From NCBI GenBank assembly GCA_016919605.1, contig JACXTQ010000238.1, forward strand, positions 1 through 14,176: a DNA stretch of 14,176 nt, written 5' to 3'. Positions 6,461 to 13,058 of the stretch are shown here, piece by piece. The notes below the pieces were generated by a model. The model ran no database searches. It worked only from the letters and a program-made list of their open reading frames with translations, and was not told where the DNA came from. Source of the DNA: Methylovulum sp. Its GTDB lineage: Bacteria > Pseudomonadota > Gammaproteobacteria > Methylococcales > Methylomonadaceae. Numbering within the stretch: position 1 is the first letter of the stretch; every line of letters begins with the position of its first letter. The translations under genes were made by a program, and so were the position numbers.

Positions 6461-8845
6461 TTAGGCTAATTTTTGCAGGGTATAAAGTTCATCTTCTAGG
6501 GCTTTGACGGCTTTTAAGTAGTTGGCTTTGCCGCCAAAAGCGGTGATTAATTCTACCGCTGTCCCTATGTTTGAAAATGGCATTTGGGTGATGATTTCGG
6601 TTTTTTCAATTTCTTCTATGCCTATGTCGGCGTATTTGTCGAGCAGGGCTTCTAGGACTTGCTTGGCCGCGCCTTGGTATTGGTTGAAATAATTGCGTTT
6701 TCTGACATTGCTGGCGCGTTCCCTACGCGATAAGGGCGGCTGGTCGAAGACAATATGGCAAATCAGGTCAAAGGGATCAAGTTCGTAGCCTAGTTTATGG
6801 CTAACGGTTTGCTGTAATTCTTGCCAAAACACGCCTTGTGCCGCCAATTCTTGAATGATGGCCTGTTTTTTGTCCGCTTCTGTCCACCGCCGTAAAAAAT
6901 CATTGAGCGTCCTAAACTGTTGGTTGACACACTGGCGCGTGTAATCGGTGAGCGATTCGGTTATGGGTTTGCCGTCCGCACCCGTTATGGTAACGCGAAT
7001 GTCGGCAATCCCGACTTTTTCCTCAGTGCCAAGATGAATTTTAGGTTTTTTAGGTGGGGGAAGTGGCGGGTCAATCACAATGCCTGTGCCTTCGTCCTCT
7101 CCGTCTTCTTCTCCATTGGGTTCAGGATCGGGTTGCGGCGGCTCTGGCGGGTCAATAGGTTCATTGTGTTTGGGTTCATAAATTTGCACCGGATCGCCGT
7201 CAAATGCCGGATCAGAAAACAATTTAGTCGCATTTTTAAAATCCATGATGGTGAACCAGAGCTTATTATAGCTTTCATCAATGCGTGTGCCACGGCCTAT
7301 GATTTGTTTAAATTCGGTCATGGATTGGATGTTTTGGTCTAACACGATTAATTTACAGGTTTTGGCATCAACGCCTGTGGACATTAATTTGCTGGTGACG
7401 GCAATAACGGGGTAAGTGGATTCGGGGTCGATAAAGTTATCCAGTTCGGCTTTGCCGTCTTTATCATCTCCGGTAATGCGCATGATGTATCTACGGTTTT
7501 CTTTGGCACGTTCTGGATTGAGGTTGACCAGCGTTTGGCGCATCCGTTCGGCATGTTCTATGTCATCACAGAAAACAATGGTCTTTTGAAATTCGCCTGT
7601 TTGTTGTAAATATTCGGTGATTTTCCAGGCGACCAAACGGGTGCGTTCATCGAAAATGATGTTTTTATCAATGTCTTTCCGGTTATAAATACGGTCTTCA
7701 ATCAATTGCCCGTATTTGTCTTTTTGCCCCTGTTTGGGTTTCCAGCCGTTTCGGTCTACATCAAAATCAATACGGATAACTTTATAGGGGGCTAAAAATC
7801 CATCCTCAATGCCTTGCTTTAAGCTGTAGGTATAAATCGGTTCGCCAAAATAGTTGATGTTGCTTACGTCTTTGGTTTCTTTGGGGGTGGCCGTTAAGCC
7901 GATATGGGTTGCGCCGTTGAAATATTCTAAAATTGCCCGCCACGCTGAATCTTCTTTGGCACTGCCACGGTGGCATTCATCAATAATCACCAGGTCAAAG
8001 AATGTGGGCGAAAATTGTTTGTAGATATTTTTTTCTTCATCATTGCCTGTTACGGCTTGGTACAGTGATAGGTAAATTTCAAATGATTTGTTAATTTGCC
8101 GATTGCTGATTTTTGTCATGGCTTGACCAAAGGGTCTAAAGTCATTGTTCTTGGTTTGGTCAACCAAGATATTACGGTCGGCTAAGAACAAAATGCGTTT
8201 TTTTTGTCCAGATTTCCATAACCGCCAAATGATTTGAAAGGCCGTGTAGGTTTTGCCTGTGCCTGTGGCCATGACCAATAAGATACGCTGTTGGCCTTTG
8301 CTAACGGCTTCGATAGTGCGATTGATGGCGTTGATTTGGTAGTAGCGGGGGGAGCGGTTGCTACTGTCTTGATAATATGGGTAGGTAATCAGTTCTTTGT
8401 CACTGGCAGTTATGTTTTTCCAATCGCAGTAACGCTGCCATAGTGTTTCAGGGCTTGGAAATTCACTTAAGCTTAATTCTGTTTCGATTTTATCTGATAA
8501 GCCTGTATTGTCGTGAAATAAAAAACCATCACCATTACTGCTAAACACAAAAGGGACATCCAGGCTTTCGGCATAGGCCAACGCCTGTTGCATACCCTGA
8601 CCGCGTTTAAATTTATTCTTTTTGACTTCAATAATCGCAATGGGGTGGTTTTTTTTATAGGACAACAAATAATCAACGCGCCGTTGCTTGCCACGGGAAT
8701 GCAGTCTACCGCGCACAGTTACCCTGCCTTGGGTAAAAGATAATTCTTCCCTTACCTGTGTTTGTATATCCCACCCCGCTTTTTCAATAGCTGGTGTGAT
8801 GTATTTTGTGCAAATGTCCCGTTCACTGAATTGTTTCTTATCCAT
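6461..8845 (-). CDS. hsdR: HsdR, type I restriction endonuclease/translocase subunit (EcoEI-like)
   Basis: HsdR pumps DNA using ATP and cleaves it at a distance from unmethylated HsdS sites. The chosen start is the ATG at 8845 (794 aa, MDKKQFSERDICTKYI), the usual EcoEI-type N-terminus. It is preceded by AGGG with ~10-nt spacing. A GTG at 8890 extends the frame by 15 codons but lacks a nearby RBS and overlaps the putative -10 box. Domains: PD-(D/E)xK nuclease with D58, E73-V-K75 and Q87xxxY91; SF2 translocase with ATGTGKT (193-199), DECH (289-292) and LTATP (317-321), then QIIGRGTRID; a Pro/Glu/Asp-rich linker (about 575-625); and a helical C-terminal HsdM-binding region. It is the first gene of the leftward hsdRMS operon. 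All key residues are present, so the system looks active. Confidence 0.96.
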   Translation of the reverse strand: MDKKQFSERDICTKYITPAIEKAGWDIQTQVREELSFTQGRVTVRGRLHSRGKQRRVDYLLSYKKNHPIAIIEVKKNKFKRGQGMQQALAYAESLDVPFVFSSNGDGFLFHDNTGLSDKIETELSLSEFPSPETLWQRYCDWKNITASDKELITYPYYQDSSNRSPRYYQINAINRTIEAVSKGQQRILLVMATGTGKTYTAFQIIWRLWKSGQKKRILFLADRNILVDQTKNNDFRPFGQAMTKISNRQINKSFEIYLSLYQAVTGNDEEKNIYKQFSPTFFDLVIIDECHRGSAKEDSAWRAILEYFNGATHIGLTATPKETKDVSNINYFGEPIYTYSLKQGIEDGFLAPYKVIRIDFDVDRNGWKPKQGQKDKYGQLIEDRIYNRKDIDKNIIFDERTRLVAWKITEYLQQTGEFQKTIVFCDDIEHAERMRQTLVNLNPERAKENRRYIMRITGDDKDGKAELDNFIDPESTYPVIAVTSKLMSTGVDAKTCKLIVLDQNIQSMTEFKQIIGRGTRIDESYNKLWFTIMDFKNATKLFSDPAFDGDPVQIYEPKHNEPIDPPEPPQPDPEPNGEEDGEDEGTGIVIDPPLPPPKKPKIHLGTEEKVGIADIRVTITGADGKPITESLTDYTRQCVNQQFRTLNDFLRRWTEADKKQAIIQELAAQGVFWQELQQTVSHKLGYELDPFDLICHIVFDQPPLSRRERASNVRKRNYFNQYQGAAKQVLEALLDKYADIGIEEIEKTEIITQMPFSNIGTAVELITAFGGKANYLKAVKALEDELYTLQKLA

Positions 8846-8888
8846 ACCGCTATCCCTATTGGCCTTATCTTTGTTTAAAAATAGTGAC

Positions 8889-8917
8889 ACTATACAAGAG
8901 ACGGCTCCCTTTGGAAA
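8889..8917 (-). promoter_or_regulatory. Putative promoter of the hsdRMS operon
   Basis: On the minus strand, TTTCCA (8912-8917) and TATAGT (8889-8894) are 17 bp apart. Transcription would start near 8882, leaving about 37 nt of leader before the ATG at 8845. The -10 box overlaps the alternative GTG start, which argues against that start. Confidence 0.45.
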
Positions 8918-9045
8918 ACTATGGGTTTATTTGGCAAGGATACTTGGAAAGCATTATTGGCTTTATGGCAAATATTCCTAGCACTCACGGCAACATACGG
9001 CATAATAAGGTTAGGTTTTTTCCTGTGGTTATTTGGAGGTAATGC

Positions 9046-10203
9046 TTGGCTGGTCAATATTCCCATAAACAGTTTTTCAGACATGTCCCCAATGGTCAAT
9101 TGGCGGGTTATTTTGAGGCAAAAGGCATCAGTTTGGGCGTTGATTTTAGTGCCTTACAGGAAAAGCGGGTGGATCGCCTTTTTGTGGCCTTTACGGGCTT
9201 GCCCGAAGCGGCGCAAGCCGCTGTTGAGGCCGAATTTCAGGACATTCATGCTATGGCGAATGATGGCGGCGTGGCGGCTTTGATTGACGAGTCGGTTTTT
9301 CATGGGGACATTGATTTTGTGGAGTCGATTGCCGCTATTGACGGGCTTCATGCCAAAGTCATGTGGGCGTTTCTGGAAAAGAACCGTTATTGGCAGGGGG
9401 CTGTTATGTTTCTTCATGCCGATAATGTCAGTAGCTCATTTTGGAAAAAACGCAATGACTTTCCGCCCGTGCCGCCTGATGTTGGGGACAATGCCATCCA
9501 AGCCCTTGCGGATTCAATCAGCACATTTTTCCATAAGAGCGAAGGCCGTGGCAGGAATTGTAAGGTGGAGCCGTATCGCCGCCATAATAAAGAGTATTTT
9601 TTTGCTTACCCTGAGGACTTTGGTTTGTCCGCCATTGAATGGGAGAGCAATACGTTAAAAAACCGCGCCAGACACCCCGCCTTTGAGATTATTTTTGTTT
9701 ATTGCGAATCGGAAGGTTCGCTGGACATTTACGCGCCTAAAAATACCAAGGCCGTACCGGAATTGCAAAAGCTATTTGCCAAAAATATCCTGCATTTGGA
9801 GACCCTGAAAGACGGCACGATTGATAAGCGCGTCTATGATTTAGACCCTTTGGCCGATGCTGAGTTTAGGTTTCAGATTGAGCCTGAATCCGGCATTGAA
9901 CAAATTATGGTGACGCAATTAAGGCTGACGTTAAAACACGGTTCAAAGCGGCGGATTATCTTAGAGGCGGATACCAAAAACAATCCCCAAGCGGTTTACA
10001 CTTTATTGGATACGCTGAAACCGCCCGATTATTTTATCACCCAAACCCGTGTCAAAGTGATTTTTGAGGCAAAATCCGGCAAACGCGCCAAGACCCGAAC
10101 CTTTAACATCACTTACCCCAACTCTTGTGCGTTGGGTTATGATGGCGATGATCTGATAATCCGTAAAATGTTGGAAAAATCGGGGATTGAACCTCAACCT
10201 TAA
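9046..10203 (+). CDS. Unknown 385-aa protein, first gene of a two-gene island module
   Basis: Function not recognised. I have the impression that related uncharacterised proteins occur in proteobacterial mobile DNA, but cannot name a family. It starts at TTG (9046) with a strong GGAGGT 5 nt upstream (9035-9040). No in-frame ATG is near. The N-terminal ~115 residues look mostly helical (YFEAKGISLG, then AEFQDIHAMANDGG and a DGLHAKVMWAFLEK helix). The middle has an aromatic/basic segment (VEPYRRHNKEYFFAYPEDFG, 174-193). The C-terminal half alternates strands and charged turns and ends in ALGYDGDDLIIRKMLEKSG. No signal peptide, membrane helix or nucleotide-binding motif is visible. A CATAAT at 9001-9006 could be a -10 box, but no good -35 was found. 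The next gene follows after 15 nt. It is divergent from hsdR across 200 bp. Confidence 0.85.
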   Translation: MAGQYSHKQFFRHVPNGQLAGYFEAKGISLGVDFSALQEKRVDRLFVAFTGLPEAAQAAVEAEFQDIHAMANDGGVAALIDESVFHGDIDFVESIAAIDGLHAKVMWAFLEKNRYWQGAVMFLHADNVSSSFWKKRNDFPPVPPDVGDNAIQALADSISTFFHKSEGRGRNCKVEPYRRHNKEYFFAYPEDFGLSAIEWESNTLKNRARHPAFEIIFVYCESEGSLDIYAPKNTKAVPELQKLFAKNILHLETLKDGTIDKRVYDLDPLADAEFRFQIEPESGIEQIMVTQLRLTLKHGSKRRIILEADTKNNPQAVYTLLDTLKPPDYFITQTRVKVIFEAKSGKRAKTRTFNITYPNSCALGYDGDDLIIRKMLEKSGIEPQP

Positions 10204-10218
10204 CGCCCGTTCCCTGAT

Positions 10219-11016
10219 ATGACGTTCAATGATGTTTTGGTGGGGCTGATTGGGCATCTACGGGCTGAAAACAAGCCTGTTATGGTTGGTTGGGATACGG
10301 TTCAGCATTGGCCTGAGGGTGTGTTGGAGACGTTTTTACAACTGGGTTTGCTTGTCCGTGCATCCGCCGCGCAATCTATCGAGTGCCATGCCTGTGATAA
10401 CCATTGTTTCATGGATGTTATTGCCCATGCCCATGCTGACCCCGCTTTAACCCGTGCCTTTATTGTCTGTGATGACGCGGATATGCAAAGCCAAATGGGG
10501 CGGGTAACAATCCCTTTGGTTCGGTTACAGCAATGGCAAGCGAGCGTGAAACAATTGGCCCAGGTTATTGCCGATTTATTGGGCTTAAGCGATAAGATTG
10601 TTTTTACCGCGAATCAGCCTGTCATTAAGTTAGGTATGCTGAAAACCGCAAAAGAGCGGCGGTGGGTTACGTTGAACAGCTCCGGTTTGTCGCTTGAAAT
10701 AAACCAGCATACCTTACCGATTGACGAGCTTTTATATTTTGACGGCCAGCAATTGGTTATTGACCAAAGTCGCATTGATTTTTTTCTCAATACCGAGCCG
10801 TTAAGTACAGGCAAAAAATATACCCCATCAACCACTAAGCGTGAAGCCAGCAAGCTTAATACCCTAGCCATGTATCAGGATTGGCAGGACGAGTATTTAA
10901 GGCTTAAGAAAAAGCATCCCAATAATTCCAATACTTGGTTCGCCGCTAAAATCTCTAAAATGGACATTGCCAAAGGCAAGAACGCCGAAACTATCCGAAA
11001 AAACATGGTTAAGTAA
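10219..11016 (+). CDS. Unknown 265-aa protein with Cys cluster and putative C-terminal DNA-binding segment
   Basis: Function not recognised. Cys56, Cys59, Cys63 and Cys84 (ECHACDNHCFMD … FIVCDD) form a C-x2-C-x3-C plus C pattern that could bind zinc. Residues 85-125 contain GRVTIPLVRLQQWQASV and a helix around a small domain. The middle (about 140-195) is strand-rich, around LPIDELLYFDGQQLVID. The last ~55 residues are helical and basic (YQDWQDEYLRLKKKHPNNS … AETIRKNMVK) and read like a helix-turn-helix of the kind that ends in TIRK. That suggests DNA binding, as inference. It follows the 385-aa gene by 15 nt with a weak RBS, so it is probably translated from the same transcript, which ends at the terminator 11134-11166. 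No toxin, nuclease or ATPase motif is seen. Confidence 0.85.
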   Translation: MTFNDVLVGLIGHLRAENKPVMVGWDTVQHWPEGVLETFLQLGLLVRASAAQSIECHACDNHCFMDVIAHAHADPALTRAFIVCDDADMQSQMGRVTIPLVRLQQWQASVKQLAQVIADLLGLSDKIVFTANQPVIKLGMLKTAKERRWVTLNSSGLSLEINQHTLPIDELLYFDGQQLVIDQSRIDFFLNTEPLSTGKKYTPSTTKREASKLNTLAMYQDWQDEYLRLKKKHPNNSNTWFAAKISKMDIAKGKNAETIRKNMVK

Positions 11017-11021
11017 GAAAG

Positions 11022-11044
11022 TTGGGCGGAATTTTTTCGCCCAA
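11022..11044. repeat. TTGGGCG/CGCCCAA hairpin, copy 1
   Basis: TTGGGCG (11022-11028) pairs with CGCCCAA (11038-11044) around a T-rich loop, directly after the 265-aa gene. The same arms with TTTTTT before CGCCCAA occur again at 11188-11217. There is no U-tract after the stem, so this is a poor terminator. It may be an operator or a recombinase/regulator site. Confidence 0.6.
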
Positions 11045-11133
11045 AACACCCCTTCATAAGCGGTTGTATTATCAGTTATATTTGCCGCCTTCTGTCATTC
11101 TCCCCCTGCCAACACACCATTTCCACCATAAAC

Positions 11134-11166
11134 AAGCCTTAGCATGGTCTATAAGGCTTTGTTTTT
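11134..11166 (+). terminator. Intrinsic terminator after the two-gene unknown module
   Basis: AAGCCTTA (11134-11141) and TAAGGCTT (11152-11159) form an 8-bp stem with a 10-nt loop, followed by TGTTTTT. It separates the unknown pair from the AlpA operon. Confidence 0.7.
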
Positions 11167-11187
11167 CTATGCCTTATAAGCCGTCCA

Positions 11188-11217
11188 TTGGGCGATGGCG
11201 TGAGTTTTTTCGCCCAA
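11188..11217. repeat. TTGGGCG/CGCCCAA hairpin, copy 2, upstream of the AlpA-like gene
   Basis: Arms 11188-11194 and 11211-11217 are identical to those of the hairpin at 11022-11044. The TTTTTTCGCCCAAA half is shared as a direct repeat. It ends 58 nt before the AlpA start codon, in promoter territory, so a binding site for the AlpA-like or HTH protein is plausible but unproven. Confidence 0.55.
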
Positions 11218-11274
11218 ATCGCACAGATAAGCTACCTCTCAATCGTTTCCATTAACCGTTTAAGAGGTTCCAAT

Positions 11275-11469
11275 ATGTCGCATAAAATTTTAAGGCTTCC
11301 CGCCGTTAAGGAATTAACAGGGTTATCCCGTAGCACCCTTTATTTACGAATGTCCAAAAATGAATTTCCCGCGCCCATTTCTTTGGGAGGGCGGGCGGTT
11401 GGCTGGTTGGAATTTGAGGTTAATGCGTGGTTGGCGCAAAAAGTGGAAGTTAGCCGTGGTGCGAAGTGA
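11275..11469 (+). CDS. AlpA-like HTH regulator (64 aa)
   Basis: This is a small MerR-type helix-turn-helix protein of the AlpA/HTH_17 kind. It has ILRLPAVKELTGLSRSTLYLRM (HTH about residues 4-25), then the wing FPAPISLGGRAVGWLEFEVNAWL. In cryptic prophage CP4-57, AlpA activates the integrase/excision gene. A similar role as an excision or operon switch is likely here. The start is the ATG at 11275, with AAGAGG 7 nt upstream. The longer reading frame from 11188 runs through a hairpin and is non-homologous. The stop overlaps the next start (TGATG), so the genes are translationally coupled. Whether it controls the recombinase downstream or the P4-like integrase at 13055-14176 is open. Confidence 0.9.
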   Translation: MSHKILRLPAVKELTGLSRSTLYLRMSKNEFPAPISLGGRAVGWLEFEVNAWLAQKVEVSRGAK

Positions 11470-11936
11470 TGGCGAAACGTCCTAACCCCAATCTGGCAAA
11501 AATCCATCGTAACTATACGGTGGAAGAAGTGGCTAACCTGTTTTCCATCCATAAAAACACGGTGCGTTCATGGGTCAAAGACGGCTTGGCAACCAATGAC
11601 GAGAAAAGGCCGATGTTAATTCTGGGTACGAATTTAAGGCAATACCTCCAATCGAAAAGGACGGTCAAAAAACGCAAATGCCGTCCCTTTGAGATGTATT
11701 GCGTCCGCTGTCGGTCGCCACAATTGCCCGCTGCAAATATGGTTGATTATGAGCCTATCAATGGCGTGACAGGGCGTTTAATTGGCCTGTGTCCGGCTTG
11801 TAACGGCATCATCAACAAATACTTTAACGTTGCCCAATTGGCGGGAATTGAAGGCCAATTGGACATCAGTTTTCCGAAGGCACTGAAACACATAAACGAG
11901 AGTGACAAACCCCTCTTAAACAGTGACTTTACATAG
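11469..11936 (+). CDS. Helix-turn-helix plus zinc-ribbon protein (155 aa)
   Basis: The N-terminus (about 14-40, YTVEEVANLFSIHKNTVRSWVKDGL) is a clear MerR/excisionase-like HTH. A basic stretch TVKKRKC follows. Cys78-x2-Cys81 (YCVRC) and Cys108-x2-Cys111 (LCPAC), 26 residues apart, make a zinc ribbon. The start is taken as the ATG at 11469, overlapping the AlpA stop by 1 nt. A GTG at 11466 would add one residue. It sits 12 nt before a tyrosine recombinase, so a recombination directionality factor or accessory DNA-binding subunit for that enzyme is the natural guess. The combination HTH plus zinc ribbon plus adjacent recombinase seems conserved in mobile DNA as I recall, but I know no characterised member. 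Confidence 0.88.
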   Translation: MAKRPNPNLAKIHRNYTVEEVANLFSIHKNTVRSWVKDGLATNDEKRPMLILGTNLRQYLQSKRTVKKRKCRPFEMYCVRCRSPQLPAANMVDYEPINGVTGRLIGLCPACNGIINKYFNVAQLAGIEGQLDISFPKALKHINESDKPLLNSDFT

Positions 11937-11948
11937 CGGGCTAAAACC

Positions 11949-13058
11949 ATGACCAAACACAATGCAGATAATGAGCGGATCAAGCGCAAATATTTCATAT
12001 TTCTTAAGGAAGCCAAGCGACAAAACGAGAGTTCCGTTGACGCGGTCGCCAAGGCGGTAAGCCGCTTTGAAGCTTACACCAAATACCGTGATTTTAAGGC
12101 TTTTCATTTTGAACAGGCGGTGGGCTTTAAAAACCATCTTGCCAAACAAAGCAACCAGCAAACGGGGGAAAAATTAAGCAAGGCCACGTTGCATTCGACC
12201 TTGGGGCAATTGAAAGCCTTTTTTCAATGGTTGGCCATGCAGCCAGGGTATAAATCCCGCATCAATTACACTGACACCGAATATTTTAATTTGTCAGAAA
12301 AAGAGGTGCGTATTGCCACGGCGCGGCGGGAAACGGCTGTGCCGACATTGGAGCAAATCCGGCATGTCATAGAGACTATGCCCCATCATTCGGCCATCGA
12401 GCAGCGAAACCGTAGCCTGATGGCTTTTACTTTGCTAACGGGGGCTAGGGACAGTGCCATAGCGTCCATGAAGTTAAAGCATGTTGATCTGGTGGGCGGT
12501 AGCGTCTTTCAGGACGCAAGGGAGGTAAACACAAAGTTTAGTAAGACGTTTACGACTTTTTTCTTCCCTGTCGGGGAGCATGTCCAGCAAATTGTTTGTG
12601 ATTGGGTGCGTTACCTCAAGGATGAATTGCTGTGGGGGAATGATGACCCTTTGTTTCCCAAAACCAATGTGGTTAACGGTGAAGACAGGATTTTTAAGGC
12701 ATCGGGTTTCAAGCCGGAACATTGGAGTACCGCTTCGCCCATACGGGCAATTTTTCGTGAAGCGTTTGAAGCGGTGGATTTGCCTTATTTTAACCCGCAT
12801 AGTTTCCGCAAAACTTTAGTGACGCTTGGGCAACAGCTTTGCCAGTCGCCCGAAGAATTTAAGTCTTGGAGCCAAAACTTAGGCCATGAGGATGTTTTGA
12901 CGACTTTGTACAGCTATGGCGAGGTGCAACAGCATCGGCAAGGGGAGATATTACGGCAATTAAACATGCCCCGCACGTCCAACAGCCAAAACGCTGATGA
13001 TATTGCCAGAGCCGTTATTAAGGCGATGGCTAACCAAAACTTACAAAATGGGGTTTAA
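11949..13058 (+). CDS. Tyrosine recombinase (phage-type integrase), complete
   Basis: This 369-aa site-specific recombinase would cut and rejoin DNA through a phosphotyrosine. An N-terminal SAM-like core-binding domain (about 5-100, with LGQLKAFFQWLAMQPGY) precedes the catalytic domain. Catalytic residues: Arg167 (LLTGARDSAI), Lys196 or Lys199 (NTKFSK), His284-x2-Arg287 (PHSFRKTL), His313 (LGHEDVLTT) and a nucleophile at Tyr321 or Tyr323 (LYSYGEV). All are present, so it should be active. It lacks the N-terminal DUF4102 arm-binding domain of the neighbouring integrase and belongs to a different branch. It is the third gene of the AlpA operon, 12 nt after the HTH-zinc gene with no strong RBS. 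Its TAA overlaps the stop of the convergent integrase by 3 nt. Confidence 0.93.
   Translation: MTKHNADNERIKRKYFIFLKEAKRQNESSVDAVAKAVSRFEAYTKYRDFKAFHFEQAVGFKNHLAKQSNQQTGEKLSKATLHSTLGQLKAFFQWLAMQPGYKSRINYTDTEYFNLSEKEVRIATARRETAVPTLEQIRHVIETMPHHSAIEQRNRSLMAFTLLTGARDSAIASMKLKHVDLVGGSVFQDAREVNTKFSKTFTTFFFPVGEHVQQIVCDWVRYLKDELLWGNDDPLFPKTNVVNGEDRIFKASGFKPEHWSTASPIRAIFREAFEAVDLPYFNPHSFRKTLVTLGQQLCQSPEEFKSWSQNLGHEDVLTTLYSYGEVQQHRQGEILRQLNMPRTSNSQNADDIARAVIKAMANQNLQNGV

Noticed and set aside
8846..8890. GTG start for hsdR adding 15 residues
   Set aside because: No nearby RBS, overlap with the putative -10 box, and the family N-terminus begins at the ATG at 8845.
8921..9283. Plus-strand frame starting MGLFGKDTWKALLALW, resembling a small membrane protein
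   Set aside because: It runs out of frame into the 385-aa gene, has no RBS, and the GGAGGT at 9035-9040 serves the TTG at 9046.
11188..11274. TTG-initiated N-terminal extension of the AlpA-like gene
   Set aside because: It reads through a hairpin, is unlike AlpA proteins, and the ATG at 11275 has a good AAGAGG site.
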